9,262 nt of DNA from Planctomycetota bacterium (GTDB lineage: Bacteria > Planctomycetota > Brocadiia > Brocadiales > Bathyanammoxibiaceae), in NCBI GenBank assembly GCA_030598065.1, contig JAUVQR010000038.1:1-9262 (forward strand). The letters run 5' to 3'. A program made the position numbers and the translations under genes. A model generated the notes under the pieces. It had not been told where the DNA came from and made no database searches. It saw only the letters and a list, made by a program, of their open reading frames with translations. This document shows, piece after piece, positions 1 through 5,366 of the stretch. Positions within the stretch are counted from its first letter, which is position 1. Each line of letters opens with the position of its first letter.

Positions 1-674
1 ATGGACGGCCTCTTGCCCTGACCCCAAAGACACGCCAGGTTGGCGGGTGGCTTTTTCAGGCTCAACCTGCGCAGGTTGACGTCGTGCCTTGACAGAATAT
101 GGCGCGAGTCCTCCATTATCTTGATAATCACGTCACTGCCCTTACCGGCCGGGAGGTGCGCGCTGACAGACATCCCCATAATGTCATGTGGCGGTACACA
201 GTATGCGCTCATATCGGCGTCCCCACGGTAGAGCATTATGTTTCTATAGCTCTTACCGCTGTGAAAACTGATTACGGCGTCCGCCAGCTCCGCGTGCAAC
301 GCGGCCACTAGAGACCGCGCTTCATCGTTGGAGACGTGTCCCGCGCTAAAATCCTCCAGTGTGTCGTCATTAACCGTAACCAGGTTACAGCGAAACGCCC
401 AGTCATCGGGGCCAAGCTCAAGCCCCAGATTCGCCGCTTCCAGTGGGGCACGGCCGGTGTAGTATTTCTTGGGGTCATAACCCAGCAGGCAGAGCGTGGC
501 GACGTCACTTCCAGGTTCAAACCCTTCCGGAACGGTTCTGGCCGTCCCCAGAGAGCCGGAACGCGCAACCAGGTCGCTATTTGGAGTGGAGGCGGCCTCG
601 ACTGGCGTCTTGCCGTCGAGTTGGTCCTGGGGAAGGTCGGCCATGCCGTCAGATATAACAATTGCGTATTTCAA
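1..674 (-). CDS. apgM: Cofactor-independent phosphoglycerate mutase, archaeal (ApgM) type, N-terminal part
   Basis: The 224 visible codons read as the N-terminal half of an ApgM-type, 2,3-bisphosphoglycerate-independent phosphoglycerate mutase of the alkaline phosphatase superfamily (interconverts 3- and 2-phosphoglycerate in the cytoplasm). The family is about 400 residues, so the rest lies off the left edge. Visible motifs are VISDGMADLP at residues 6-15 (metal-binding Asp9), TVPEGFEPGSDVA at 47-59 with the presumed nucleophile Ser56, a DDWAFRCNLVTV block, AGHVSNDEA, PPHDIMG, and LWGQGKRP at the edge. The start is TTG at 674, preceded by AGAAAGGGG; the protein then begins MKYAIVISDG, as family members do. 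It is divergent from ktrB. Some bacterial members near threonine genes have been predicted to replace homoserine kinase. The missing left neighbours would decide, so the family is sure and the substrate less so. Confidence 0.9.
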   Translation of the reverse strand, partial: MKYAIVISDGMADLPQDQLDGKTPVEAASTPNSDLVARSGSLGTARTVPEGFEPGSDVATLCLLGYDPKKYYTGRAPLEAANLGLELGPDDWAFRCNLVTVNDDTLEDFSAGHVSNDEARSLVAALHAELADAVISFHSGKSYRNIMLYRGDADMSAYCVPPHDIMGMSVSAHLPAGKGSDVIIKIMEDSRHILSRHDVNLRRLSLKKPPANLACLWGQGKRPS

Positions 675-697
675 ACCAAAGCCCCTTTCTGAGCGCT

Positions 698-726
698 ATT
701 TTCAGACATGTCCCTGAAGTTGTCAA
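698..726 (-). promoter_or_regulatory. Sigma70-like promoter for apgM
   Basis: On the minus strand a perfect TTGACA (721-726) is followed by a 17-nt spacer and GAAAAT (698-703, 4 of 6 consensus bases). Transcription would start near 691, giving a leader of under 20 nt before the TTG start at 674. The spacer contains a dyad (701-718). Confidence 0.6.
701..718. repeat. Dyad in the apgM promoter spacer, possible operator
   Basis: TTCAG (701-705) and CTGAA (714-718) are inverted arms around a perfect 8-bp palindrome GACATGTC (705-712). The dyad sits between the -35 and -10 boxes of the leftward promoter, where a bound repressor would block polymerase. The two dyads have centres one base apart, so only one may matter. 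No regulator is recognised in the window; the operator role is inference. Confidence 0.35.
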
Positions 727-739
727 TGACTAAAAAGCC

Positions 740-768
740 TTGACATTGCAGACTGCCTGTGCTAGAAG
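740..768 (+). promoter_or_regulatory. Sigma70-like extended -10 promoter for the ktrB cluster
   Basis: A perfect TTGACA (740-745), a 17-nt spacer and TAGAAG (763-768) preceded by TGC (extended -10) predict a transcription start near 775. This excludes TTG 740 as the ktrB start, because that TTG is part of the -35 box. The -35 boxes of this promoter and the leftward one are separated by only 13 nt, so the two probably compete or share regulation. Confidence 0.65.
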
Positions 769-787
769 CCGCATTCTAAGGGATACA

Positions 788-2203
788 GTGACGGGGCTTT
801 ATAACCTTTCGATTACACCTCAGGCTTCTCCTGGGCCTACTAAATTGAGTTTATCAACCAAATTCCTTAAGGCTGTCGGCAAGAGACCCGGGGTCGCGAT
901 AAGCGGCAGTTTTCTTATAATCATATTCATAGGCGCAGGGTTTCTCAGCCTGCCACAGGCCACGGCTTCGGGCGTGAGGTTACCATTTCTAGACGCCATA
1001 TTTACCTCAACATCAGCCACCTGTGTTACCGGTCTCATTGTAAGGGACACGGGACAGTATTTCTCTACATTTGGTCAGGTGATTATACTCATACTTATAC
1101 AGGTAGGCGGACTGGGGATAATGACGCTGGCGGCCTTTTTCGGGGCGATGGTCATCGGAAGACTCAGTGTATCGCAACACGCTGCCGTGAAAGAGGTACT
1201 TGACGTAACTTCTGTCGAAGAGGTCCGTCGGCTGCTGCTCTTTATAGTTGTCGTTACACTGTCTCTGGAGGCCCTCGGTTTCTTTATGCTGTTGCCGGTA
1301 TGGTTGGGAAATACTGAGAGCCTGTGGACTGCCATTTATTATTCCCTATTTCACTCCGTTTCGGCATATTGTAACGCGGGATTCTGTCTCTTTAGTGACA
1401 GTCTGGTGAACTACCGTGACAACACGCTTTTGAACCTTACAATAACCTCGTTGATAATACTTGGGGGACTGGGTTTCTATGTACTTGCAAATATGTATTA
1501 CTCCTTCAGGTCGTTGTTTAAGGCGGAGCGAGAGGCCGCGATTACGTTACATACTCAACTGGTACTCTTTGCCACGGTGATTTTGATTGCTGTGGGGGCA
1601 TTGTGTTTTTATTTATTTGAGCGTGATCATAGCATAGCGGGTCTGGGTCTGTTAGAACAAGTAAAGGTATGTTACTTCCAGTCGGTTACTGCCAGGACCT
1701 GCGGTTTTCACACCGTAGACGTAGTGCGCTATGCGCCTCCGACCCTTTTCCTGTTTATGATACTGATGTTTATCGGGGGCTCTCCCGGTGGAACGGCGGG
1801 AGGAATCAAGACAACTGCAGTGCTGTTGTGGGTGGCCGGGACATACAACACTTTGAAGGGTAGGGATGACATCGCACTCTTAGGCCGCACCATCCCCAGG
1901 CAGGTTGTTCGAAGGGCGTTCGCCATTCTTATTTGCTCTTTTACAGTGATATTGATATCTTCTATAATATTGCTGAGCACGGAAAAGGGCGGCTTCGAAC
2001 AGATAGTCTTTGAGGTGTTTTCCTCGTTCGGCACGGTTGGACTGAGTACAGGCATTACCTCCGAGTTGAATCCGTTGGGAAAGATAGTTCTTATCGTGCT
2101 GATGTTCGTCGGGAGGCTGGGACCTCTTACGCTCGCCTTGATTCTGGTAAAGGAAAGGGTGTCAAGAATAAGCTATCCGGAGGAGAAGATAGTCGTCGGT
2201 TAA
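788..2203 (+). CDS. ktrB: K+ uptake channel subunit KtrB (TrkH/KtrB family)
   Basis: Inner-membrane potassium translocating subunit (471 aa from this start; KtrB proteins are about 450) that works with the cytoplasmic ring protein encoded next. The four-fold pore repeat is visible: filter segments CVTGL (Gly82), CNAGF (Gly198), TARTCGF (Gly306) and FGTVGL (Gly418) all keep the filter glycine. The family's flexible gate loop is present as GGSPGGTAGG (residues 330-339). Hydrophobic helices flank each pore loop. The frame opens at TTG 740, but that codon lies in the -35 box. GTG 788 follows AAGGGA (778-783) and fits the predicted transcript; TTG 845 (residue 20 from here) is a weaker alternative. 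Cys precedes the third filter glycine, where Ala is usual. First gene of a probable ktrB-ktrA-parA-ltaE unit. Confidence 0.93.
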   Translation: MTGLYNLSITPQASPGPTKLSLSTKFLKAVGKRPGVAISGSFLIIIFIGAGFLSLPQATASGVRLPFLDAIFTSTSATCVTGLIVRDTGQYFSTFGQVIILILIQVGGLGIMTLAAFFGAMVIGRLSVSQHAAVKEVLDVTSVEEVRRLLLFIVVVTLSLEALGFFMLLPVWLGNTESLWTAIYYSLFHSVSAYCNAGFCLFSDSLVNYRDNTLLNLTITSLIILGGLGFYVLANMYYSFRSLFKAEREAAITLHTQLVLFATVILIAVGALCFYLFERDHSIAGLGLLEQVKVCYFQSVTARTCGFHTVDVVRYAPPTLFLFMILMFIGGSPGGTAGGIKTTAVLLWVAGTYNTLKGRDDIALLGRTIPRQVVRRAFAILICSFTVILISSIILLSTEKGGFEQIVFEVFSSFGTVGLSTGITSELNPLGKIVLIVLMFVGRLGPLTLALILVKERVSRISYPEEKIVVG

Positions 2204-2214
2204 GGAGCCTTACC

Positions 2215-2907
2215 TTGAAACAATATGCAGTGGTCGGATTGGGACGGTTTGGATCAACAGTGGCAAGAGTGCTGATGGACAAGGGCGCTGAGGTCATAGG
2301 TATAGACCGGAACAAGAAGCGTGTAGAGGCCATAAAGAACGACGTCTCTTCTGCAATACAGATAGACACAATGGACGAGGAGTCCCTGCGCGAATGTGGT
2401 ATTGAGAAGGTGAATGCGGCTATAGTTTGTATGGGGCTGGACGTAGAAGAGAGTATACTGGCAACCACCATACTGAAGAAAATAGGCATAAAGAAGGTAA
2501 TTGCACGCGCAGGCACCAGCCTGCACGCTGAAATATTGAAGATGGTGGGAGCGGAGGAGATAGTGTTCCCGGAGAGGGACATCGGCGAGAAGGTGGCCAT
2601 AAAACTGGTCTCTCCAGGGCTTGAGGAGTTTGTTGAACTCGGTGAAGATCTGGTCCTTGCGGAGATAGAGGTAAAAACAGAGACGTTGGCCGGCAAAAGC
2701 CTGAAAAACCTGGGTCTCTTTGCAAAATATAAGATAAACCCGATAATAATAAAGAAAAAAGTCAGGCATAAAGAAGCCGGTGCAGTGGCGGAAGAGGAAA
2801 TCAGAGAACTGCCGGACCCTGACTATGTAGTCAGTGAGGGGGACACTTTACTGGTGCTTGGCGAGACCAAGGACGTCGAGGGCTTTATGGAAAAACACGT
2901 TAAGTAA
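2215..2907 (+). CDS. ktrA: Ktr/Trk potassium uptake regulator KtrA, RCK domain protein
   Basis: Cytoplasmic gating subunit of the Ktr system (230 aa, usual length about 220). RCK proteins of this type form octameric rings under KtrB dimers and switch transport with ATP/ADP or NAD(H). The N-terminal Rossmann RCK_N domain (about 1-135) has GLGRFG at 8-13 and the acidic Asp31 ending beta-2, which contacts the nucleotide ribose. The RCK_C (TrkA_C) domain covers about 140-228 and ends with the typical PDPDYVVSEGDTLLVLG strand pair, after a short Glu/Ala-rich insertion near 185-195. The start is TTG, 7 nt after TAAGGAG (2201-2207), which overlaps the ktrB stop codon, so translation is likely coupled. 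RCK_C domains of KtrA can bind cyclic di-AMP in Firmicutes; nothing here shows whether this one does. Confidence 0.93.
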   Translation: MKQYAVVGLGRFGSTVARVLMDKGAEVIGIDRNKKRVEAIKNDVSSAIQIDTMDEESLRECGIEKVNAAIVCMGLDVEESILATTILKKIGIKKVIARAGTSLHAEILKMVGAEEIVFPERDIGEKVAIKLVSPGLEEFVELGEDLVLAEIEVKTETLAGKSLKNLGLFAKYKINPIIIKKKVRHKEAGAVAEEEIRELPDPDYVVSEGDTLLVLGETKDVEGFMEKHVK

Positions 2908-2937
2908 CAGGGCTTTTTGCGCGGGGCATAGATATAG

Positions 2938-3732
2938 ATGCGTACTATTGCCATAACGAACCAGAAGGGCGGAGTAGCCAAGACAACAACCGCCGTTAAC
3001 CTAGGCGCCTGCCTGGCGGAACATGGCAAGAGGGTCCTGCTGGTTGACCTGGACCCCCAGGCGAATCTGACCTCGTGGCTGGGATTCGGTAAGGAAGAGG
3101 ACTACAAGTCCGTCTACGACGTGCTGGTAAACGAAACGCCCATGGCGGAGGTCTTGAGGGCGTTTACTATAGACACCCTATGGGTGGCCCCTTCTGTCGT
3201 AGAGCTGGCCGGTGTGGAAAGGCTCCTTGCAAACGAAGCCGGCAGGGATAGCGTGCTTAAGAGAAAACTGGACGGCCTGACTGAAGGGTACGACTATATC
3301 CTTTTCGATTGCCCGCCGTCGCTGGGCGTCATTACCATAAACGCCCTCACTGCGGCAAGAGAGGTCTTTATACCGGTAGAGACAAAAATCCTGGCGCTAA
3401 ACGGTCTCGTGACCTTGACGCATACCATACAGGCGGTGAGGGACAGACTCAACCCGGCGCTGGAGATTACCGGCATAATAGCGTGCATGTATGACGGCAG
3501 GACAAACCTGAGCCGCGAGGTGCTGGACAAGCTGAGAGGGCGCTTCGGAGGCAAGGTGTTCAATACAGTTATAAGGGAGAACGTCAGGCTTGCAGAGTGC
3601 CCGATATCGGAACTCCCAATACATCTCTACGCGCCGGGAAGCGCGGGCGCCAAGGACTACGAGAGCCTGGCCGTTGAAGTCATAGGGTCTGAAAAGACAG
3701 ACACAGGCGCAGACGCAGACAAAGACCAGTGA
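2938..3732 (+). CDS. ParA/Soj-family ATPase without a visible ParB partner
   Basis: A 264-aa P-loop ATPase of the ParA/MinD superfamily. It has the deviant Walker A motif KGGVAKTT (residues 10-17, signature Lys10 and catalytic Lys15), the A' motif LLVDLDPQANLT (Asp37, Asp39) and the Walker B motif ILFDCPPSLG (Asp124). There is no N-terminal helix-turn-helix extension, so it resembles chromosomal Soj (about 250-260 aa) more than type Ia plasmid ParA. Such ATPases bind DNA as ATP dimers and position chromosomes, plasmids or protein cargo, usually with a ParB-like partner; the next gene is threonine aldolase and no ParB is seen. The last 15 residues (Asp/Lys-rich, from near-repeats of a GCAGAC-like hexamer) look non-conserved. 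The start ATG has only a weak GGGG upstream. Orphan cargo-positioning ATPase is an alternative reading. Confidence 0.88.
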   Translation: MRTIAITNQKGGVAKTTTAVNLGACLAEHGKRVLLVDLDPQANLTSWLGFGKEEDYKSVYDVLVNETPMAEVLRAFTIDTLWVAPSVVELAGVERLLANEAGRDSVLKRKLDGLTEGYDYILFDCPPSLGVITINALTAAREVFIPVETKILALNGLVTLTHTIQAVRDRLNPALEITGIIACMYDGRTNLSREVLDKLRGRFGGKVFNTVIRENVRLAECPISELPIHLYAPGSAGAKDYESLAVEVIGSEKTDTGADADKDQ

Positions 3733-3738
3733 TGAGCC

Positions 3739-4812
3739 ATGCGGACAGTAGACCTGCGGAGTGATACCGTCACCCTGCCTATGCCGGGGATGAGGGCCGC
3801 CATGCAGGAGGCCGCGGTCGGTGACGACTGCTTCGGCGAGGACCCCACGGTCGAGAGACTGGAGAGACTGGGCGCCGAGAAGATGGGCAAAAAGGCCGGG
3901 CTGTTCCTCCCCAGTGGCACAATGGCCAATCTTGTGGCCGTGCTCGTTCATACGCGCCCGGGCGACGGCGTTATATGCGACGAAAACGCGCACATCTATA
4001 AACTCACGCTGGGCGGCACCACCAGGTTCGCCGGCATAACGATACTTCCACAACGCACAGGCCCTATGGGGCGCCTCGACCCGGCCCAGTTAGAATCCGC
4101 TCTGAATCTGGGGCCGCATTTCCCCAGTTCAACCCTGGTTATAATTGAGAACAGCAATAACCTTGCCGGCGGAACCGTGCTTACACGCGATGACACGAGA
4201 CATATTGCCGAGGTTGCTGAAAAATATAAGGTCCCGGTACACCTGGACGGTGCGCGGATATTCAACTCGGCGGTTGCGCAGGGCGTGGACGCCAGAGAGC
4301 TTGCCAGGGACTGTGAGTCGGTGATGTTTTGCCTGTCTAAGGGTCTGTGCTGTCCAGTCGGCTCGATACTGGCCGGCTCAAGGAATTTTATAGACAAAGC
4401 CAGACACGTTAGAAAGATGCTTGGTGGCGGTATGAGACAGGCCGGCGTGATAGCCGCTTGCGGTGTCTTCGCCCTTGAGAGGGAGGACATGACGGCAGGG
4501 CTGGCCGAAGACAACAATAAGGCGCGCCGCCTGGCCGAGGGTCTTGATAGGATACGGACCGGCATTGTCGACCTTGATACAGTAGAGACAAATATCGTGT
4601 GCTTTGAGTTTGGCTCCACGGACTCAGTGAACTCAGCGGACTCAGCTGAAATAGACTGCAAGGCCCTGGTTGAGTCGCTATCAGAGCGGGGAATACTCAC
4701 CATCCATCTGTACGGAAACCGGGGCAGGATGGTTACTCACCATGATGTCAGCGAGGACGATATTGACTACGCCCTTGGGGTGATAGCTTCAGTGGTTGCG
4801 GAGGTTGCATAA
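3739..4812 (+). CDS. ltaE: Low-specificity L-threonine aldolase
   Basis: PLP-dependent fold-type I enzyme that cleaves threonine or allo-threonine to glycine and acetaldehyde (357 aa; family about 330-350). The N-terminus DLRSDTVTLP (5-14) is the family signature. Further motifs are the cofactor-stacking region GTMANLVAV, HLDGARIFN (Asp170 for the pyridine nitrogen, Arg173), and the Schiff-base lysine Lys201 in LSKGLCCPVGS, followed by KMLGGGMRQAG. It starts 6 nt after the parA-like stop and is probably coupled to it. A short Asp/Ser/Ala-rich stretch (about 294-303) comes from a 9-nt tandem repeat that keeps the frame and looks like a surface-loop expansion. The glycine it makes is the substrate of the glycine cleavage proteins encoded convergently to the right; that link is inference. 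The GGAGG near its 3' end serves the remnant downstream. Confidence 0.93.
   Translation: MRTVDLRSDTVTLPMPGMRAAMQEAAVGDDCFGEDPTVERLERLGAEKMGKKAGLFLPSGTMANLVAVLVHTRPGDGVICDENAHIYKLTLGGTTRFAGITILPQRTGPMGRLDPAQLESALNLGPHFPSSTLVIIENSNNLAGGTVLTRDDTRHIAEVAEKYKVPVHLDGARIFNSAVAQGVDARELARDCESVMFCLSKGLCCPVGSILAGSRNFIDKARHVRKMLGGGMRQAGVIAACGVFALEREDMTAGLAEDNNKARRLAEGLDRIRTGIVDLDTVETNIVCFEFGSTDSVNSADSAEIDCKALVESLSERGILTIHLYGNRGRMVTHHDVSEDDIDYALGVIASVVAEVA
4620..4646 (+). repeat. Three tandem 9-nt units inside ltaE
   Basis: Three consecutive 9-mers, GGACTCAGT, GAACTCAGC and GGACTCAGC, encode the acidic/serine run after FEFGST in threonine aldolase. Unit length is a multiple of three, so slippage would add or remove three residues without frameshift. 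Probably a recent replication-slippage expansion in a tolerant loop. Confidence 0.6.
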
Positions 4813-4813
4813 A

Positions 4814-4876
4814 ATGCCCAAGATTGGTTTATTTTTAGGAACTGGCGCGTCAAAACCCTTTGGACTTCCCACATAG
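4814..4876 (+). pseudogene. N-terminal remnant of a SIR2-like domain gene
   Basis: An ATG one base after the ltaE stop opens a 20-codon frame, MPKIGLFLGTGASKPFGLPT, ending at TAG. A hydrophobic strand, then G-x-G-A-S-x-P-F-G-x-P-T, is the glycine-rich nucleotide-binding N-terminus of SIR2-like domains, many of which are NAD-consuming effectors in anti-phage defence. GGAGG at 4800-4804, inside the ltaE end, lies 9 nt before the ATG, so this was a genuinely expressed start, coupled to ltaE. After residue 20 no frame continues the domain, which needs well over 200 residues. The gene therefore looks deleted or disrupted, possibly in the event that brought in the cassette at 4944. The 67 bases from 4877 to 4943 hold nothing I recognise. 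The identification rests on one short motif. Confidence 0.6.
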
Positions 4877-4943
4877 AGGGATAATGCCATAAAGACTATG
4901 CCTCGAAACGCCTCACTGTTCTATATCAAGGCACACCCCTTCC

Positions 4944-4970
4944 TGTCATTCTGAGCGTAGCGAAGAATCT
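4944..4970 (+). repeat. REP-like imperfect palindrome, left copy
   Basis: TGTC followed by a hairpin: ATTCT pairs with AGAAT (5 bp), then GA faces GA (tandem G-A mismatches), then GC pairs with GC around a GTA triloop. It supplies the final seven codons (DSSLRSE) and the TGA stop of the nuclease pseudogene on the minus strand. Confidence 0.75.
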
Positions 4971-5253
4971 CTGTACCACCCCTCGTTCAAGTCGTTCCAT
5001 TCCGCATTTACTGAGCAAATCAAAGCAATTTTCTTCTTTCGAAGCCAGCCTTTAATTTCTTTCTCTCTCCTTATTGCAGCAAGGATGTCATTACATGTCT
5101 CATAATACACCAGCTTTGTTATCTTGTACTTTTGGTAAATCCCTCTACCAGATGATGTTTATGTTCATGAACACGACGCTCTAGATTATTCGTAATACCG
5201 GTGTAAAGTGTCCCTGATTTGTTTGTCTTAATGTATACGTAATACTGGTTCAT
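4946..5253 (-). pseudogene. GIY-YIG nuclease gene with a one-base frameshift
   Basis: From ATG at 5253 the frame reads MNQYYVYIKTNKSGTLYTG and on through ITNNLERRVHEHKHHLVEGFTK. It then leaves the family sequence and stops at TAA (5119-5121) after 44 residues. Adding one base at the four-base T run 5130-5133 (A run on the coding strand) restores KYKITKLVYYE, then AIRREKEIKGWLRKKK and NAEWNDLNEGWY, giving 102 aa and a TGA at 4946-4948. This is the size and motif order of small single-domain GIY-YIG proteins (UPF0213/YhbQ-like): YVY and LYTG for the two signature strands, the catalytic Arg in LERRV, and EHK. Loss of one A in a homopolymer could be true decay, a sequencing error or programmed slippage; a four-base run favours the first two. 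No strong ribosome binding site is seen. Confidence 0.8.
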
Positions 5254-5303
5254 CTTGTCACTTTAGAAGCAAGAGGTTTCTTACTTCAGCACTGAATGTA
5301 ACT

Positions 5304-5330
5304 AGACCCTTCGCTTAGCTCAGGGTGACA
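5304..5330 (-). repeat. REP-like imperfect palindrome, right copy, inverted
   Basis: Read on the minus strand it is TGTC, then ACCCT pairing with AGGGT, the same tandem GA/GA mismatch, GC with GC and a TAA triloop. Against the left copy the TT/AA stem pairs have become CC/GG, so pairing is preserved. Downstream (5331-5366) there is only a direct repeat of ACTGCAA at 5347-5353 and 5356-5362, up to the end of the lipM-like gene. Confidence 0.75.
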
Positions 5331-5366
5331 AAATAGTCGGTATTTCACTGCAATTACTGCAACAGT

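Larger units (their letters stand above)
4944..5330. mobile_element. 387-bp cassette: GIY-YIG nuclease pseudogene between inverted REP-like palindromes
   Basis: Two 27-nt copies in inverted orientation (21 of 27 positions identical) delimit a segment whose only gene is a frameshifted GIY-YIG nuclease. The nuclease reading frame ends inside the left copy, so repeat and gene behave as one unit. There is no transposase and no clear target-site duplication: flanks are CCTTCC on the left and AAATAG on the right. The segment sits in a convergent gap between ltaE and the lipM-like gene, a typical site for REP-type elements. Calling it mobile is inference from the architecture; related TCATTCTGAGC...AGCGAAGAATC repeats are, as I recall, common in several uncultured bacterial lineages. 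Confidence 0.6.

Noticed and set aside
336..692. Plus-strand open frames of 71-118 aa on the left
   Set aside because: They are antisense to apgM, whose minus-strand translation matches family motifs throughout.
740..787. TTG 740 as the ktrB start
   Set aside because: The TTG is the first part of the TTGACA -35 box, and the extra 16 residues do not resemble KtrB N-termini.
2127..2696. 189-aa minus-strand open frame opposite ktrA
   Set aside because: It is serine-rich antisense sequence with no family motif, and fully overlaps well-supported ktrA codons.
3397..4053. 218-aa minus-strand open frame spanning parA-like and ltaE
   Set aside because: It crosses a gene boundary on the opposite strand and shows no family motif.
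3996..4703. 235-aa minus-strand open frame opposite ltaE
   Set aside because: Long only because it mirrors ltaE codon bias; no recognisable domain and no ribosome binding site.
4877..4943. Possible continuation of the SIR2-like gene or another small gene
   Set aside because: All forward frames hit stops quickly or give sequence without recognisable motifs; the minus strand gives nothing convincing either.
5285..5296. TTCAG-CA-CTGAA dyad as a terminator
   Set aside because: The 2-nt loop is too tight, the stem is short and there is no T run; no convincing rho-independent terminator was found in the convergent gap.
4813..5366. CRISPR array or insertion sequence with transposase
   Set aside because: There are only two repeat copies, in inverted orientation, and no transposase or spacer pattern.
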